Source: JBIOWF01 sp044868295 (lineage in GTDB: Bacteria; Actinomycetota; Actinomycetes; Streptosporangiales; Streptosporangiaceae). From it: a stretch of 10,750 bases of DNA. Each line of letters begins with the position of its first letter. Within the stretch, counting starts at the first letter, position 1. The notes under the pieces were generated by a model, which was not told where the DNA came from, did not search any database, and was given only the letters and a program-made list of their open reading frames with translations. Below, piece by piece: positions 1-6,131 of the stretch. Position numbers and translations under genes: made by a program. Where the stretch lies: contig JBIOWF010000253.1 in the NCBI GenBank assembly GCA_044868295.1, forward strand, positions 1 through 10,750, written 5' to 3'.

Positions 1-118
1 AAGACGGAGAGATCTCCTGTGCGGAAAACACGAAGTCACCACACCGCCCGGGCCCTGGCGGCCCGAGCGAGCTCTCCATTCCTCCCCAGGGCTGAAGCCC
101 GGGGTCTCCTGGAGAGTC
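1..118 (+). mobile_element. Putative right end of an IS200/IS605-type (TnpB-bearing) element
   Basis: A compact stem-loop lies at 84-104 (CCCC-A-GGGC, TGAA loop, GCCC-GGGG), inside a second complementary pair, CTCTCC at 72-77 with GGAGAG at 111-116. Subterminal hairpins with a GGGCTGAAGCCC-type core are characteristic of the ends of IS200/IS605-type elements, where they are recognised by the HUH transposase or form the 3' part of the TnpB guide RNA. The reading frame of the neighbouring DUF998 gene loses its family sequence at about position 118, exactly where this structure begins, which supports an insertion boundary. If the orientation is right, a tnpB gene would lie left of the window; plus-strand codons from position 3 read into a stop inside the hairpin loop (94-96), compatible with a tnpB C-terminus, but I cannot recognise it. 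A plain terminator hairpin is the alternative. Confidence 0.4.
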
Positions 119-487
119 CAAGATGAAGGCGGCCACCGACACCCACCGGTGAACCTGCGACTCCCACGTCATCCCCAGTCCTGGCGCGGAGGTCGGCACG
201 ATCGCCGCCGCGGCCAGCGCCAGGCTCCAGACCAGCATGAGCCGCTCCGGCCAACCACCGACGGGAGCTCGTACGGCCCGCATCCCGGCCAGCAGGGCGA
301 GTGAGGCGAGGCCCAGCGCCGCCATGGCGAATTCGGTGGCGCCCCCGCGGTCGAGCGCCGCGTAGTCGCTGATGGTCAGGCTTACCGGGTCCAGGTAGGG
401 GTCGGGGTCGATCTGCCCCACGACGACCGCGACCACCGCGAGCAGGATGCCGCCGCACGCGATCACGGCATAGAGCCTTTTGACCAT
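118..487 (-). pseudogene. DUF998 family membrane protein, 3' end lost to an insertion
   Basis: Reading from ATG at 487 the protein begins MVKRLYAVIACGGILLAVVA, a hydrophobic first helix, followed by a loop with DPDPYLDPVSLTISDYAAL, a second helix around AMAALGLASLALLAGMRAV, a third around LMLVWSLALAAAAIVPT, and the start of a fourth at VHRWVSVAAFI. This arrangement, with a polar SLTISDYA-type loop after the first helix and a VHRW motif opening the fourth, matches the DUF998 (PF06197) integral membrane family, whose function is unknown and which normally has six or so helices over about 200 residues. After roughly 122 codons the family sequence stops and the open frame runs into the IS-like end and off the window without a stop. 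No strong ribosome site is seen, only GAGAG about 12 bases upstream. The intact part ends mid-protein, so it is probably non-functional. Confidence 0.65.
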
Positions 488-543
488 GTTTCAAGGCTCT
501 CGCGTTGAATGCAGCGGGAGTATCCGGCGAACACCCGATTTGG

Positions 544-575
544 CCCTGATGCCGACCCCCGACACGGCATCAGGG
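544..575. repeat. 11-bp perfect inverted repeat
   Basis: CCCTGATGCCG at 544-554 is mirrored exactly by CGGCATCAGGG at 565-575, with a 10-base loop. It sits 57 bases upstream of the DUF998 start and downstream of xylB. It could be an actinobacterial-style terminator lacking a T tract for the xylAB transcript, or one arm of a larger structured region continuing to 712. Confidence 0.75.
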
Positions 576-582
576 TTACCCG

Positions 583-601
583 ATCACTGAGTCTCAGTGA
601 T
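583..601. promoter_or_regulatory. TetR-operator-like palindrome
   Basis: ATCACTGA-GTC-TCAGTGAT is a perfect palindrome with 8-base arms and a 3-base centre. Short, nearly continuous palindromes of the ACTGAGxCTCAGT type are typical of TetR-family operators. It lies about 95 bases upstream of the DUF998 gene on the minus strand, the right side to control it; small membrane protein genes are often paired with a TetR regulator. No tetR gene is present in the window, so this is inference; it could instead be one hairpin of the structured region around it. Confidence 0.45.
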
Positions 602-770
602 TCGCCCATGGCTGGGCGAAAGTCCCCGTCCTGCCCAGTGCGGGGTAGGCGTTTCACAGCCGCCCGCCGGGCCGGATCAGTCCGGCTGTCCCAGGGCTTG
701 TGCGAGCCCTGGTCTCCCCAGGCCGGCTTTCTTTGAGAATTCTTCCCTGAACGAGAAGCACCTCGGGTGC
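601..770. other. Gene-free region of consecutive hairpins, possible structured RNA
   Basis: Four more stems follow without a break: TTCGCCCA/TGGGCGAA at 601-608 and 613-620 with a TGGC tetraloop; CCCCG/CGGGG at 624-628 and 641-645; GCCGGA/TCCGGC at 671-676 and 681-686, itself inside ACAGCC/GGCTGT at 656-661 and 684-689; and CCAGGGCT/AGCCCTGG at 691-698 and 705-712. A last small stem GCACC/GGTGC lies at 758-770, just past the xylB stop. Short open frames cross the region but none shows family sequence or a ribosome site. Such a series suggests either a structured non-coding RNA (for example a remnant of a transposon guide RNA) or tandem terminators between xylB and the DUF998 gene. The inverted repeats are seen directly; the role is not known. 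Confidence 0.4.
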
Positions 771-783
771 ACCGGCCTCAGAG

Positions 784-2154
784 TCATCGCTGAAGGGCGC
801 TCGCCTCCTTGTAGCGTTCGCGCAGGCCTGGGACCGGGGCGGCCTCATAGACCGCGGAATCGCCGGCCGTCCACTGCGGCGGCTCCGGCCCGCCGGAGAG
901 CAGCCAGGCCGCCTGCCGGGCGGCGCCGTCGGCCACGTACTCTCCCGGTTCCGGGACCAGCACCGTACGGCCGAACACCGTGGGGGCGATGCGCCGTACC
1001 GCCTCCGAGCGTGCGCCGCCACCGATGAGGAGCACCCTGCGGGGGTCCAGTTCCAGCGCGTCGAGGGCGTCGGCGAGGCCGCACAGCATCCCCTCCACGG
1101 TGGCCCGCGCCACATGCGCCGGAGTCGCGGTCGCGATCTTCAACCCATGCAGGGATCCGGTCGCGTCCGGCAGGTTGGGGGTGCGCTCGCCCTCCAGGTA
1201 CGGCACCAGCACCAGGCCTTCGGCCCCGGGAGGAGCCTGCAACGCCAGGTCGCCGAGCTCGCCGATGGTGACCCCGAGCATCCGGGCGACGGCCTCCGGC
1301 ACCCGCGCCGCGTTCATTGTGCAGGCCAGCGGCAGGAACCGCCCCGTCGCGTCGGCGAATCCGGCGACCGCCCCTGAAGGGTCACCGGATGGCGTCTCAG
1401 CGACGGCGAAGGCCGTACCAGATGTGCCGATGGACACCACGACGTCGCCGGGCAACGCGCCGACGCCCAGTGCCGCGCCCATGTTGTCACCCGTGCCGGG
1501 TGCCAGCCGTACGTGACCGGAGACGCCCGCCTGGTCGGTGGGGCCGAGGACCCGGGGCAGGGCCGGGGTGCTCCCCAGCGCGAGTTTGAGCAGGTCGGTC
1601 CGGTAGCCGCCGGTCGCGGGCGACCAGTAGCCGGTGCCGGACGCGTCGCCACGGTCGGTCGTGATCGTCTCCGGCGAGCCCGCGAGCATCCAGGTGAGCC
1701 AGTCGTGCGGGAGGCACACCCTGGCCGTACGGCCGGCGCTGCGCGGCTCGTGTTCGGCGAGCCAGCGCAGCTTGGCCACGGTGAACGACGCGACCGGCAC
1801 GCTGCCGACGGCCGCCGCCCATTTCTCCGGGCCGCCGAGCTCGCCGACCAGGTCGGCCGCGGCCTGAGCGGAGCGGGTGTCGTTCCACAGCAGGGCGGGC
1901 CGCACGACCTGGCCGTCCTCGTCGAGGCAGACCATTCCGTGCTGCTGCGCCGCAACGCTGAGGGCGGCGACGTCGTCCAGCCCGCCGGCCTGCGCGATCG
2001 CGGTCTGGAGCGCCGCCCACCAGTGGTCCGGATGGACCTCGGTGCCGGCCGGATGCGATGCCCTGCCCTCCCGGACGAGGGCGCCCGTCTCCGCGTCCCG
2101 GATCACCACTTTGCAGCTCTGGGTCGACGAGTCGACCCCCGCTACGAGCGCCAT
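784..2154 (-). CDS. xylB: Xylulokinase
   Basis: Cytoplasmic FGGY-family carbohydrate kinase that phosphorylates D-xylulose with ATP to D-xylulose 5-phosphate, which enters the pentose phosphate pathway. The 456-residue protein has the usual length. The N-terminal domain opens with AGVDSSTQSCKVVIRD (first phosphate-binding strand, residues 5-20), followed by the substrate-side motifs QQHG (70-73) and WNDTR (90-94). The catalytic base should be Asp223 in GTGDNMGAALGVG. The second domain has the SIGTSGT phosphate loop, a PYLEGERTP motif and the adenosine-binding GGGARSE motif near residue 377. ATG at 2154 is preceded by AGGAGGGG about 10 bases away, supporting this start. It follows xylA with a 63-base gap on the same strand, so the two are probably cotranscribed. 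Nothing is missing or odd in the sequence. Confidence 0.95.
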   Translation of the reverse strand: MALVAGVDSSTQSCKVVIRDAETGALVREGRASHPAGTEVHPDHWWAALQTAIAQAGGLDDVAALSVAAQQHGMVCLDEDGQVVRPALLWNDTRSAQAAADLVGELGGPEKWAAAVGSVPVASFTVAKLRWLAEHEPRSAGRTARVCLPHDWLTWMLAGSPETITTDRGDASGTGYWSPATGGYRTDLLKLALGSTPALPRVLGPTDQAGVSGHVRLAPGTGDNMGAALGVGALPGDVVVSIGTSGTAFAVAETPSGDPSGAVAGFADATGRFLPLACTMNAARVPEAVARMLGVTIGELGDLALQAPPGAEGLVLVPYLEGERTPNLPDATGSLHGLKIATATPAHVARATVEGMLCGLADALDALELDPRRVLLIGGGARSEAVRRIAPTVFGRTVLVPEPGEYVADGAARQAAWLLSGGPEPPQWTAGDSAVYEAAPVPGLRERYKEASALQR

Positions 2155-2217
2155 CGGCCGCTCACCCCTCCTCAGTCGTCGCTCGGGGGCTTCGGGTCCG
2201 GCGACGGCCTTTCCCCG

Positions 2218-3363
2218 TCATCCACGGACTCCCAGGAGATGCTCGATCGCGAGCTGGTTCAACCGGCTGTAGTGGTAGCCCCGCTCGCCCGCCTTGTCCG
2301 GATCGAAGGTGTCCTTGAACAGGTCGTCGTAGGACTCGCCCGGTGCCAGCGTCGGCTGGGAGAGCTCCGTGACGCGGCCGGCCTGGAGCGCCTCCCGTAC
2401 CTCGGGGTCGGCCCGGAACGTCTTCGACTTCTCCTTGAGGATCAGATAGGTGCGCATGTTGGCCGCGGCCGAGACCCACACGTCCTCGGCGTCCTCGGTG
2501 CGCAGCGGCTTGTAGTCGAAGTGCCGGGGGCCGTCGTAGCCGCTGCTCTCCAGCAGGTCGACCAGGAAGAACGCGCTCTTCACGTCTCCGTGGCCGAACA
2601 CCAGATCCTGGTCGTACTTGGGACCGTGCTGGCCGTTCAGGTCGATGTGGAAGAGCTTGCCGTGCCAGAGCGCCTGCGCGACGCCGTGCACGAAGTTGAG
2701 CCCCGCCATCTGCTCGTGCCCGACCTCGGGGTTGAGGCCCACCAGCTCCGGATGCTCCAGCTCGTTGATGAAGGCCAGGGCGTGGCCGACGGTCGGCAGG
2801 AGGATGTCGCCGCGCGGCTCGTTCGGCTTCGGCTCGATGGCGAACCTGAGGTCGTAGCCCTTGTCGATGACGTACTGGCAGAGGAGGTCGAGGCCCTCCT
2901 TGTACCGGTCGAAGGCGGCCTTGACGTCCTTGGCGGCGTCGGACTCGGCGCCCTCCCGGCCGCCCCAGCAGACGTAGGTCGTCGCGCCGAGCTCCGCGGC
3001 GAGGTCGATGTTGCGGATGACCTTGCGGAGGGCATAGCGGCGGATCTCACGGTCGTTGCTGGTGAAAGCGCCGTCCTTGAAGACTGGGTGGGTGAACAGG
3101 TTCGTGGTGGCCATCGGCACTTTGAGGCCGGTCTCGCTCAGCGCCTTCTTGAAGCTGTCGACGGCCTTGGTCCGGTCCGGCTCGACCGCGAGCAGGTCGT
3201 CGTCATGGAAGGTCACACCGTACGCGCCGAGCTCAGCGAGCCGATGCACGCTTTCCACCGGGTCGAGTGGTGCGCGGGTCGCGTCTCCGAAAGGGTCGCG
3301 CGCCTGCCAGCCGACCGTCCACAGCCCGAACGTGAAACGGTCCTGGGTAGTGGGGGTGTACAT
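2218..3363 (-). CDS. xylA: Xylose isomerase
   Basis: Cytoplasmic metal-dependent TIM-barrel enzyme interconverting D-xylose and D-xylulose (also D-glucose and D-fructose). At 381 residues it matches the short actinobacterial (class I, Streptomyces-type) isomerases. Catalytic His53 and Asp56 lie in GVTFHDDDL. Metal ligands are visible as Glu177 and Lys179 in AIEPKPNEPRGD, Glu213 and His216 in NPEVGHEQMAG, Asp241 in FHIDLNGQ, Asp251 and Asp253 in KYDQDL, and Asp283 in HFDYKP. The open frame extends well upstream, but ATG at 3363 is chosen because family similarity begins MYTPTTQDRFTFGLWTVGW and GGAGG stands 8 bases before it; the extension would cross the promoter and xylR. It is the first gene of the xylA-xylB operon, divergent from xylR, with the probable XylR operator just upstream. 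Confidence 0.97.
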   Translation of the reverse strand: MYTPTTQDRFTFGLWTVGWQARDPFGDATRAPLDPVESVHRLAELGAYGVTFHDDDLLAVEPDRTKAVDSFKKALSETGLKVPMATTNLFTHPVFKDGAFTSNDREIRRYALRKVIRNIDLAAELGATTYVCWGGREGAESDAAKDVKAAFDRYKEGLDLLCQYVIDKGYDLRFAIEPKPNEPRGDILLPTVGHALAFINELEHPELVGLNPEVGHEQMAGLNFVHGVAQALWHGKLFHIDLNGQHGPKYDQDLVFGHGDVKSAFFLVDLLESSGYDGPRHFDYKPLRTEDAEDVWVSAAANMRTYLILKEKSKTFRADPEVREALQAGRVTELSQPTLAPGESYDDLFKDTFDPDKAGERGYHYSRLNQLAIEHLLGVRG

Positions 3364-3377
3364 GGGATGCCTCCGAA

Positions 3378-3398
3378 TTAGTCTATGTTGTGGACTAA
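3378..3398. promoter_or_regulatory. Probable XylR operator in the xylA promoter region
   Basis: TTAGTC at 3378-3383 and GACTAA at 3393-3398 form a 6-base inverted repeat with a 9-base spacer, the most AT-rich patch of the xylA-xylR intergenic region. It lies 15 bases from the xylA ATG and directly next to its ribosome site, so bound protein would block transcription or initiation of xylAB. TTTAGTCCA-type palindromes are known sites of ROK-family xylose repressors in actinomycetes; assignment to the adjacent XylR is inference from position. Confidence 0.7.
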
Positions 3399-3426
3399 AT
3401 ATCGGGCGTCGCTCGCGGCAGGTCAA

Positions 3427-3464
3427 GTCACCGCGTGACGTTCGCTTCGCGGATTGCGCGAAGC
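3427..3464 (+). promoter_or_regulatory. Two inverted repeats in the xylR leader
   Basis: GTCAC-CGC-GTGAC (3427-3439) and GCTTCGCG-GATTG-CGCGAAGC (3444-3464, perfect 8-base arms) stand in tandem 27-64 bases before the xylR ATG. The second could be a leader hairpin or an operator for autoregulation. Their sequence is unlike the TTAGTC palindrome, so they may bind a different protein, if any. Confidence 0.4.
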
Positions 3465-3490
3465 CGTAGATCAGCCGAATATGAGGTGCG

Positions 3491-4804
3491 ATGTCCCAGG
3501 CCGTACGGCACGACGCTATGCGCGCGCGCAACCTGGCTCTCGTCCTGGGCGAGGTCAGCAAGCGTGGACCACTGACACGGGCCGCGTTGTCCGAAATAAC
3601 CGGATTGACCAAGACTACGGTGTCCAAGCTGGTCGCCGACCTGATCGAGGGTGGCCTCGTGGTCGAGGCCGGGGCGGTGCGAGACGGGGAGCGCGGCAGG
3701 CCCGGCATGGAGGTGCGGCTCAGCGGGCAGCGGTTCGCGGCCGTCGGCCTCGAAATCAACGTCGACTACCTCGCCGTGCGGATCGTGGACCTCGCCCGTT
3801 CTGTACGGCTCCGCCGTACACAGGCTGTGGACAACAGATCTGCACAGCCTGTGGAAACACTCGCGAAACTGCAGGACTTGACGCTTTCGGCTGTGGACGA
3901 AGCTGTGGATCTGGGTCTTCGCGTCGTCGGCGGCGTGGTCGCCGTACCCGGCCCTGTGGATCTTCAGAGCGGGACTGTGCACAACGCGCCGAACCTCGGC
4001 TGGCGGGACGTGCCCGTGCTGTCCCTGCTCGACGTGCCGTTCCCGCTACGTGTGGAGAACGAGGCGAACCTGGCCGCGTTGGGCGAATTGTGGTTCGGCT
4101 CCGGCCCCGCGGACTTCCTGCACGTCTCGGGCGAGATCGGCATCGGCGCCGGACTGGTCGTGCGGCGCGGCCTGTTCCGCGGCTCGCACGGCTTCGCCGG
4201 AGAGTTGGGCCACGTGGTCGTCTCCCCCGACGGCCCTCTCTGCGGCTGCGGCAGCCGCGGCTGCCTCGAACAGTACGCGAGCCTCGGCGCCCTGCTCGCG
4301 GTCACCGGGCTCACCTTCGAAGAAGCCACGGCGAGGCCCGAACCAGCCGAACAACCCGAATCCATGGCCGGATCCGAACAGGCCGGAAAGCCCGGATCCA
4401 TTGTGGGGTCCGTAGCAGGATCTGTGGCGGGGCCCGTCGAGGGGTCTGGCTCGGCCGGGGTGACTCCTGCGGGCATTCCGCAGATCGTCTCCCTGCTGAG
4501 GGAACGGGACGCGGGCGCGTTGGCGGCCTGCGAACGGGCCGGATGGGCGCTCGGAGTCGCCCTCTCATCGGCGATCAACCTCATGGACCCGGACACGATC
4601 GTCCTGGGCGGAATCTACGCGCCGCTCTTCCCATGGATCGGCGACGTCGTGTCGGAGACGCTCGAATCCCGCCTCGGCCAGATGCGTCAGGCCGTACCGT
4701 CCGTGGTGGTCTCCAAGCTCGGCCCCGAGGCGGCCACACTCGGCGCGGCCGGCCAAGTGATCCAACAGATCATCGCCGACCCCGCCCTGCTCTTGCAGCC
4801 CTGA
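3491..4804 (+). CDS. xylR: ROK-family transcriptional repressor of xylose genes
   Basis: Predicted DNA-binding regulator of the divergent xylAB operon, released by xylose. Residues 12-60 form a winged helix-turn-helix (LTRAALSEITGLTKTTVSKL gives the recognition helix). The ROK sugar-binding fold follows: GGVVAVPGPVD (about 147-157), ENEANLAALGELWFG (189-203), HVSGEIGIGAGLV (211-223) and the ROK zinc motif GELGH then CGCGSRGCLEQYAS with His241, Cys251, Cys253 and Cys258. Residues about 281-325 are a low-complexity Gly/Ser/Ala/Pro/Glu insert (SIVGSVAGSVAGPVEGSGSAG), not part of the usual fold. Length 437 residues is slightly above the usual 380-410 because of it. ATG at 3491 has GAGGTG 5 bases before it. 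Its target is inferred from neighbourhood. Codons GCT/CCT-GTG-GAN recur five times between 3825 and 3963. Confidence 0.92.
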   Translation: MSQAVRHDAMRARNLALVLGEVSKRGPLTRAALSEITGLTKTTVSKLVADLIEGGLVVEAGAVRDGERGRPGMEVRLSGQRFAAVGLEINVDYLAVRIVDLARSVRLRRTQAVDNRSAQPVETLAKLQDLTLSAVDEAVDLGLRVVGGVVAVPGPVDLQSGTVHNAPNLGWRDVPVLSLLDVPFPLRVENEANLAALGELWFGSGPADFLHVSGEIGIGAGLVVRRGLFRGSHGFAGELGHVVVSPDGPLCGCGSRGCLEQYASLGALLAVTGLTFEEATARPEPAEQPESMAGSEQAGKPGSIVGSVAGSVAGPVEGSGSAGVTPAGIPQIVSLLRERDAGALAACERAGWALGVALSSAINLMDPDTIVLGGIYAPLFPWIGDVVSETLESRLGQMRQAVPSVVVSKLGPEAATLGAAGQVIQQIIADPALLLQP

Positions 4805-4814
4805 GGCGCCTTAG

Positions 4815-4828
4815 AGGCCTGAGGGGTC
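4815..4828. repeat. 14-bp repeat shared with 6553-6566
   Basis: AGGCCTGAGGGGTC occurs exactly here and at 6553-6566. On the minus strand both copies read Asp-Pro-Ser-Gly-Leu-stop. At 6549-6761 this is the C-terminus of a complete small gene. Here it may be all that is left of a second copy, convergent with xylR. Confidence 0.6.
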
Positions 4829-4946
4829 TAGGTCGTGTTTTATAAATCAAGCCCTGCTGCACGACGCCCAGATCGGCGCCTCGCCGCGTTGGCGCCCCAC
4901 CCACGAAAACTCTTCGCAAGCTCAGAGTTTCCGCGGGGCCCGGGAT
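4829..4946. mobile_element. Possible insertion-sequence end remnant
   Basis: Starting at a CTAG tetranucleotide (4828-4831), the sequence switches to an AT-rich GTCGTGTTTTATAAATC edge, unlike its surroundings, followed by short inverted pairs: GGCGCC at 4875-4880 and 4891-4896, and AAACTC/GAGTTT at 4907-4912 and 4925-4930. The AT-rich edge at a CTAG site resembles the terminal repeat of an IS5-like insertion sequence, and the open frame of the broken ABC ATPase continues through it with non-family residues. No transposase is recognisable and the partner end is not found, so this call is weak. Confidence 0.3.
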
Positions 4947-4977
4947 AGTCGCCCGTAGAACACCGCTACGGGCGACT
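4947..4977. terminator. Strong 12-bp hairpin, terminator-like
   Basis: AGTCGCCCGTAG at 4947-4958 pairs perfectly with CTACGGGCGACT at 4966-4977 around a 7-base loop. There is no T tract, as is common for actinomycete terminators. It lies exactly where the ABC ATPase sequence ends (about 4983), so it may have arrived with the sequence that truncated that gene. It could stop transcription from xylR on the plus strand or from the ABC fragment on the minus strand. Confidence 0.55.
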
Positions 4978-4982
4978 CCTCC

Positions 4983-5516
4983 GCCGCGCTGGTGATCGAG
5001 CGCGCTGGTGGGCTCGTCGACCAGGAGCACCCTGGGCCGGTTCATCAGCGCGCGGGCGATGTTGACCCGCTGCCGCTCGCCGTCGGACAGCTGATGCGGC
5101 CGCCGATCCTCTTTGTCCTCCAGCCCGACGGCCAGCAACAACTCGCGGGCCCGGGCCGCCGCCCTCCTCGTCGAGCGGCCGGCCAGGTCGGCCATGACGA
5201 GCAACTGGTCGAGCGCGGTGAGCGAGGCCAGCAGGTTGGACTGCTGGAACACAATGCCGATGTGCTGGCGCCTGATGCGGGTTCTCGCCTCCCGGCTCGC
5301 GCCCGACCCCTCCTGCCCGGCCACCGTCACGCGCCCGGCGGTGGGCGTGACCAGAGTCGCGGCGACGGCCGGCAGGCTGGACTTGCCCGAACCGGACGGG
5401 CCGACAACTGGGGTGAACTCACCCGACGCCACAGCCAGCTCGACGTGGTCGAGCGCGGTCGTCGTGCCATCGCCGTCAGGGTAGGTCAACACGACGTCGG
5501 AGTGCTTCAGAGTCAT
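4983..5516 (-). pseudogene. ABC transporter ATP-binding protein, C-terminus missing
   Basis: ATPase of an FtsX/MacB-type exporter. From ATG at 5516 (MTLKHSDVVLTYPDGDGTT) it shows Walker A GPSGSGKSS, the Q-loop FQQSNLLASLTALDQLL, a signature LSDGERQRVNIARALM and Walker B with D-loop VLLVDEPTSALDHQRG. About 178 native codons remain of a usual 220-240; the switch histidine and the end of the domain are lost at about 4983, where a 12-bp hairpin and IS-like sequence begin. The open frame continues to 4770 with unrelated residues, antisense to the end of xylR. Asp replaces the first Gly of the LSGG signature, and Pro follows the Walker A serines where Leu is usual, changes expected in a decaying gene. 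The ATG overlaps the stop of the permease fragment (ATGA), so the two were an operon. Confidence 0.85.
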
Positions 5517-5881
5517 CGGGACGCTCCCAGCGCGATCAGCGGATCGACAGAGGTGATCTTGCGGATGGCAAGCGCCGCGCCGGTGACTCCGAGCAGGATC
5601 ATCACAGCGACGGGAAGGACGGTGGTGGTGGCCGAAAGCACGAACGGGACCGTGCCCTCCGCCGGCGCACCCATGCCCGCGCCGAGCGCGCCACCGATCC
5701 CCGCACCCAGCAGCAGCACCAGCACGGCCTGGGCGAGCGCGTCGCGCAGCAGGTATCGGGTGCTCGCGCCCAGTGCCTTCAGTACCGCGACGTCCCCGCG
5801 TCGCTGGATCGTCCACACCGTGAAGAAGGCACCGATGACCAGCGCGGAGATCGCGAACAGGAACCCCCGCATGAGCTGCAG
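5513..5881 (-). pseudogene. ABC transporter permease (FtsX-like), C-terminal fragment
   Basis: The last 120 or so residues of an FtsX/MacB-like permease: a helix in GFLFAISALVIGAFFTVWTIQRRGDVAVLKALGAS, then DALAQAVLVLLLGAGIGGALGAG, and a last helix in VLPVAVMILLGVTGAALAIRK ending SVDPLIALGASR. The VAVLKALGAS motif after the first helix and the DPLIALG end are typical of the FtsX domain. Family permeases are about 350-400 residues, so the N-terminal part, including the first helix and extracellular domain, is missing; at about 5881 the sequence changes into a histidine kinase fragment on the other strand. An internal ATG at 5872 is available but would give only a stub. The stop codon overlaps the ATPase start, showing original operon order permease then ATPase. 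Confidence 0.8.
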
Positions 5882-6131
5882 GGATGGGCAACGTCAGCCG
5901 CCACTCGGGAGCCGAGCACGCCAACGTGACCCTCACCTACCTGGAGGATACGATCGTGCTCGATGTCTTCGACGACGGCCGAGGCTTCGACGCCACCGTC
6001 ACCGGCTACGGCCTGCGCGCCATGCGCGATCGCGTGACCGCCCTGGGCGGCACCCTCACCGTCGATTCCTCCCCGGAGAGGGCACGGCTGTCGCCGCCGC
6101 CCTCCCCCTGACCTGGGCACGCGAGCGATGA
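5882..6131 (+). pseudogene. Sensor histidine kinase, C-terminal ATPase domain only, frameshifted
   Basis: The remaining codons are the HATPase domain of a NarL/DesK-type kinase: N box NVSRHSGAEHANVTLTYLED, G1 box VFDDGRGFD and G2 box GYGLRAMRDRVTALGGTL. The sensor and phospho-acceptor (H-box) parts are gone, cut at about 5881 next to the permease fragment. A one-base deletion in the C run at 6071-6074 breaks the frame: after TVDSSP the native ending PGEGTAVAAALPLTWARER continues in another frame to a TGA at 6129-6131. In that restored frame the stop overlaps the ATG of the response regulator (ATGA), which shows the ancestral coupled kinase-regulator pair. In the present frame, translation stops at 6109-6111. 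Confidence 0.85.

Noticed and set aside
36..494. 152-residue open frame on the minus strand
   Set aside because: It is rich in Arg and Gly and has no family pattern; the frame from ATG at 487 gives the DUF998 helices, so this is a shadow frame.
601..712. CRISPR-like array
   Set aside because: The stems differ in sequence from each other; there are no direct repeats with regular spacers and no cas genes.
1513..3381. 622-residue open frame on the plus strand across xylA and xylB
   Set aside because: It is antisense to two well-supported genes, a common artefact in very GC-rich DNA.
3364..3759. N-terminal extension of xylA to an upstream ATG at 3759
   Set aside because: It would overlap xylR and cross the operator; the ATG at 3363 has a good ribosome site and matches family starts.
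4770..4982. Continuation of the ABC ATPase frame past the Walker B/D-loop
   Set aside because: The residues no longer match any ABC ATPase and lie in IS-like sequence and antisense to xylR; treated as read-through of a truncated gene.
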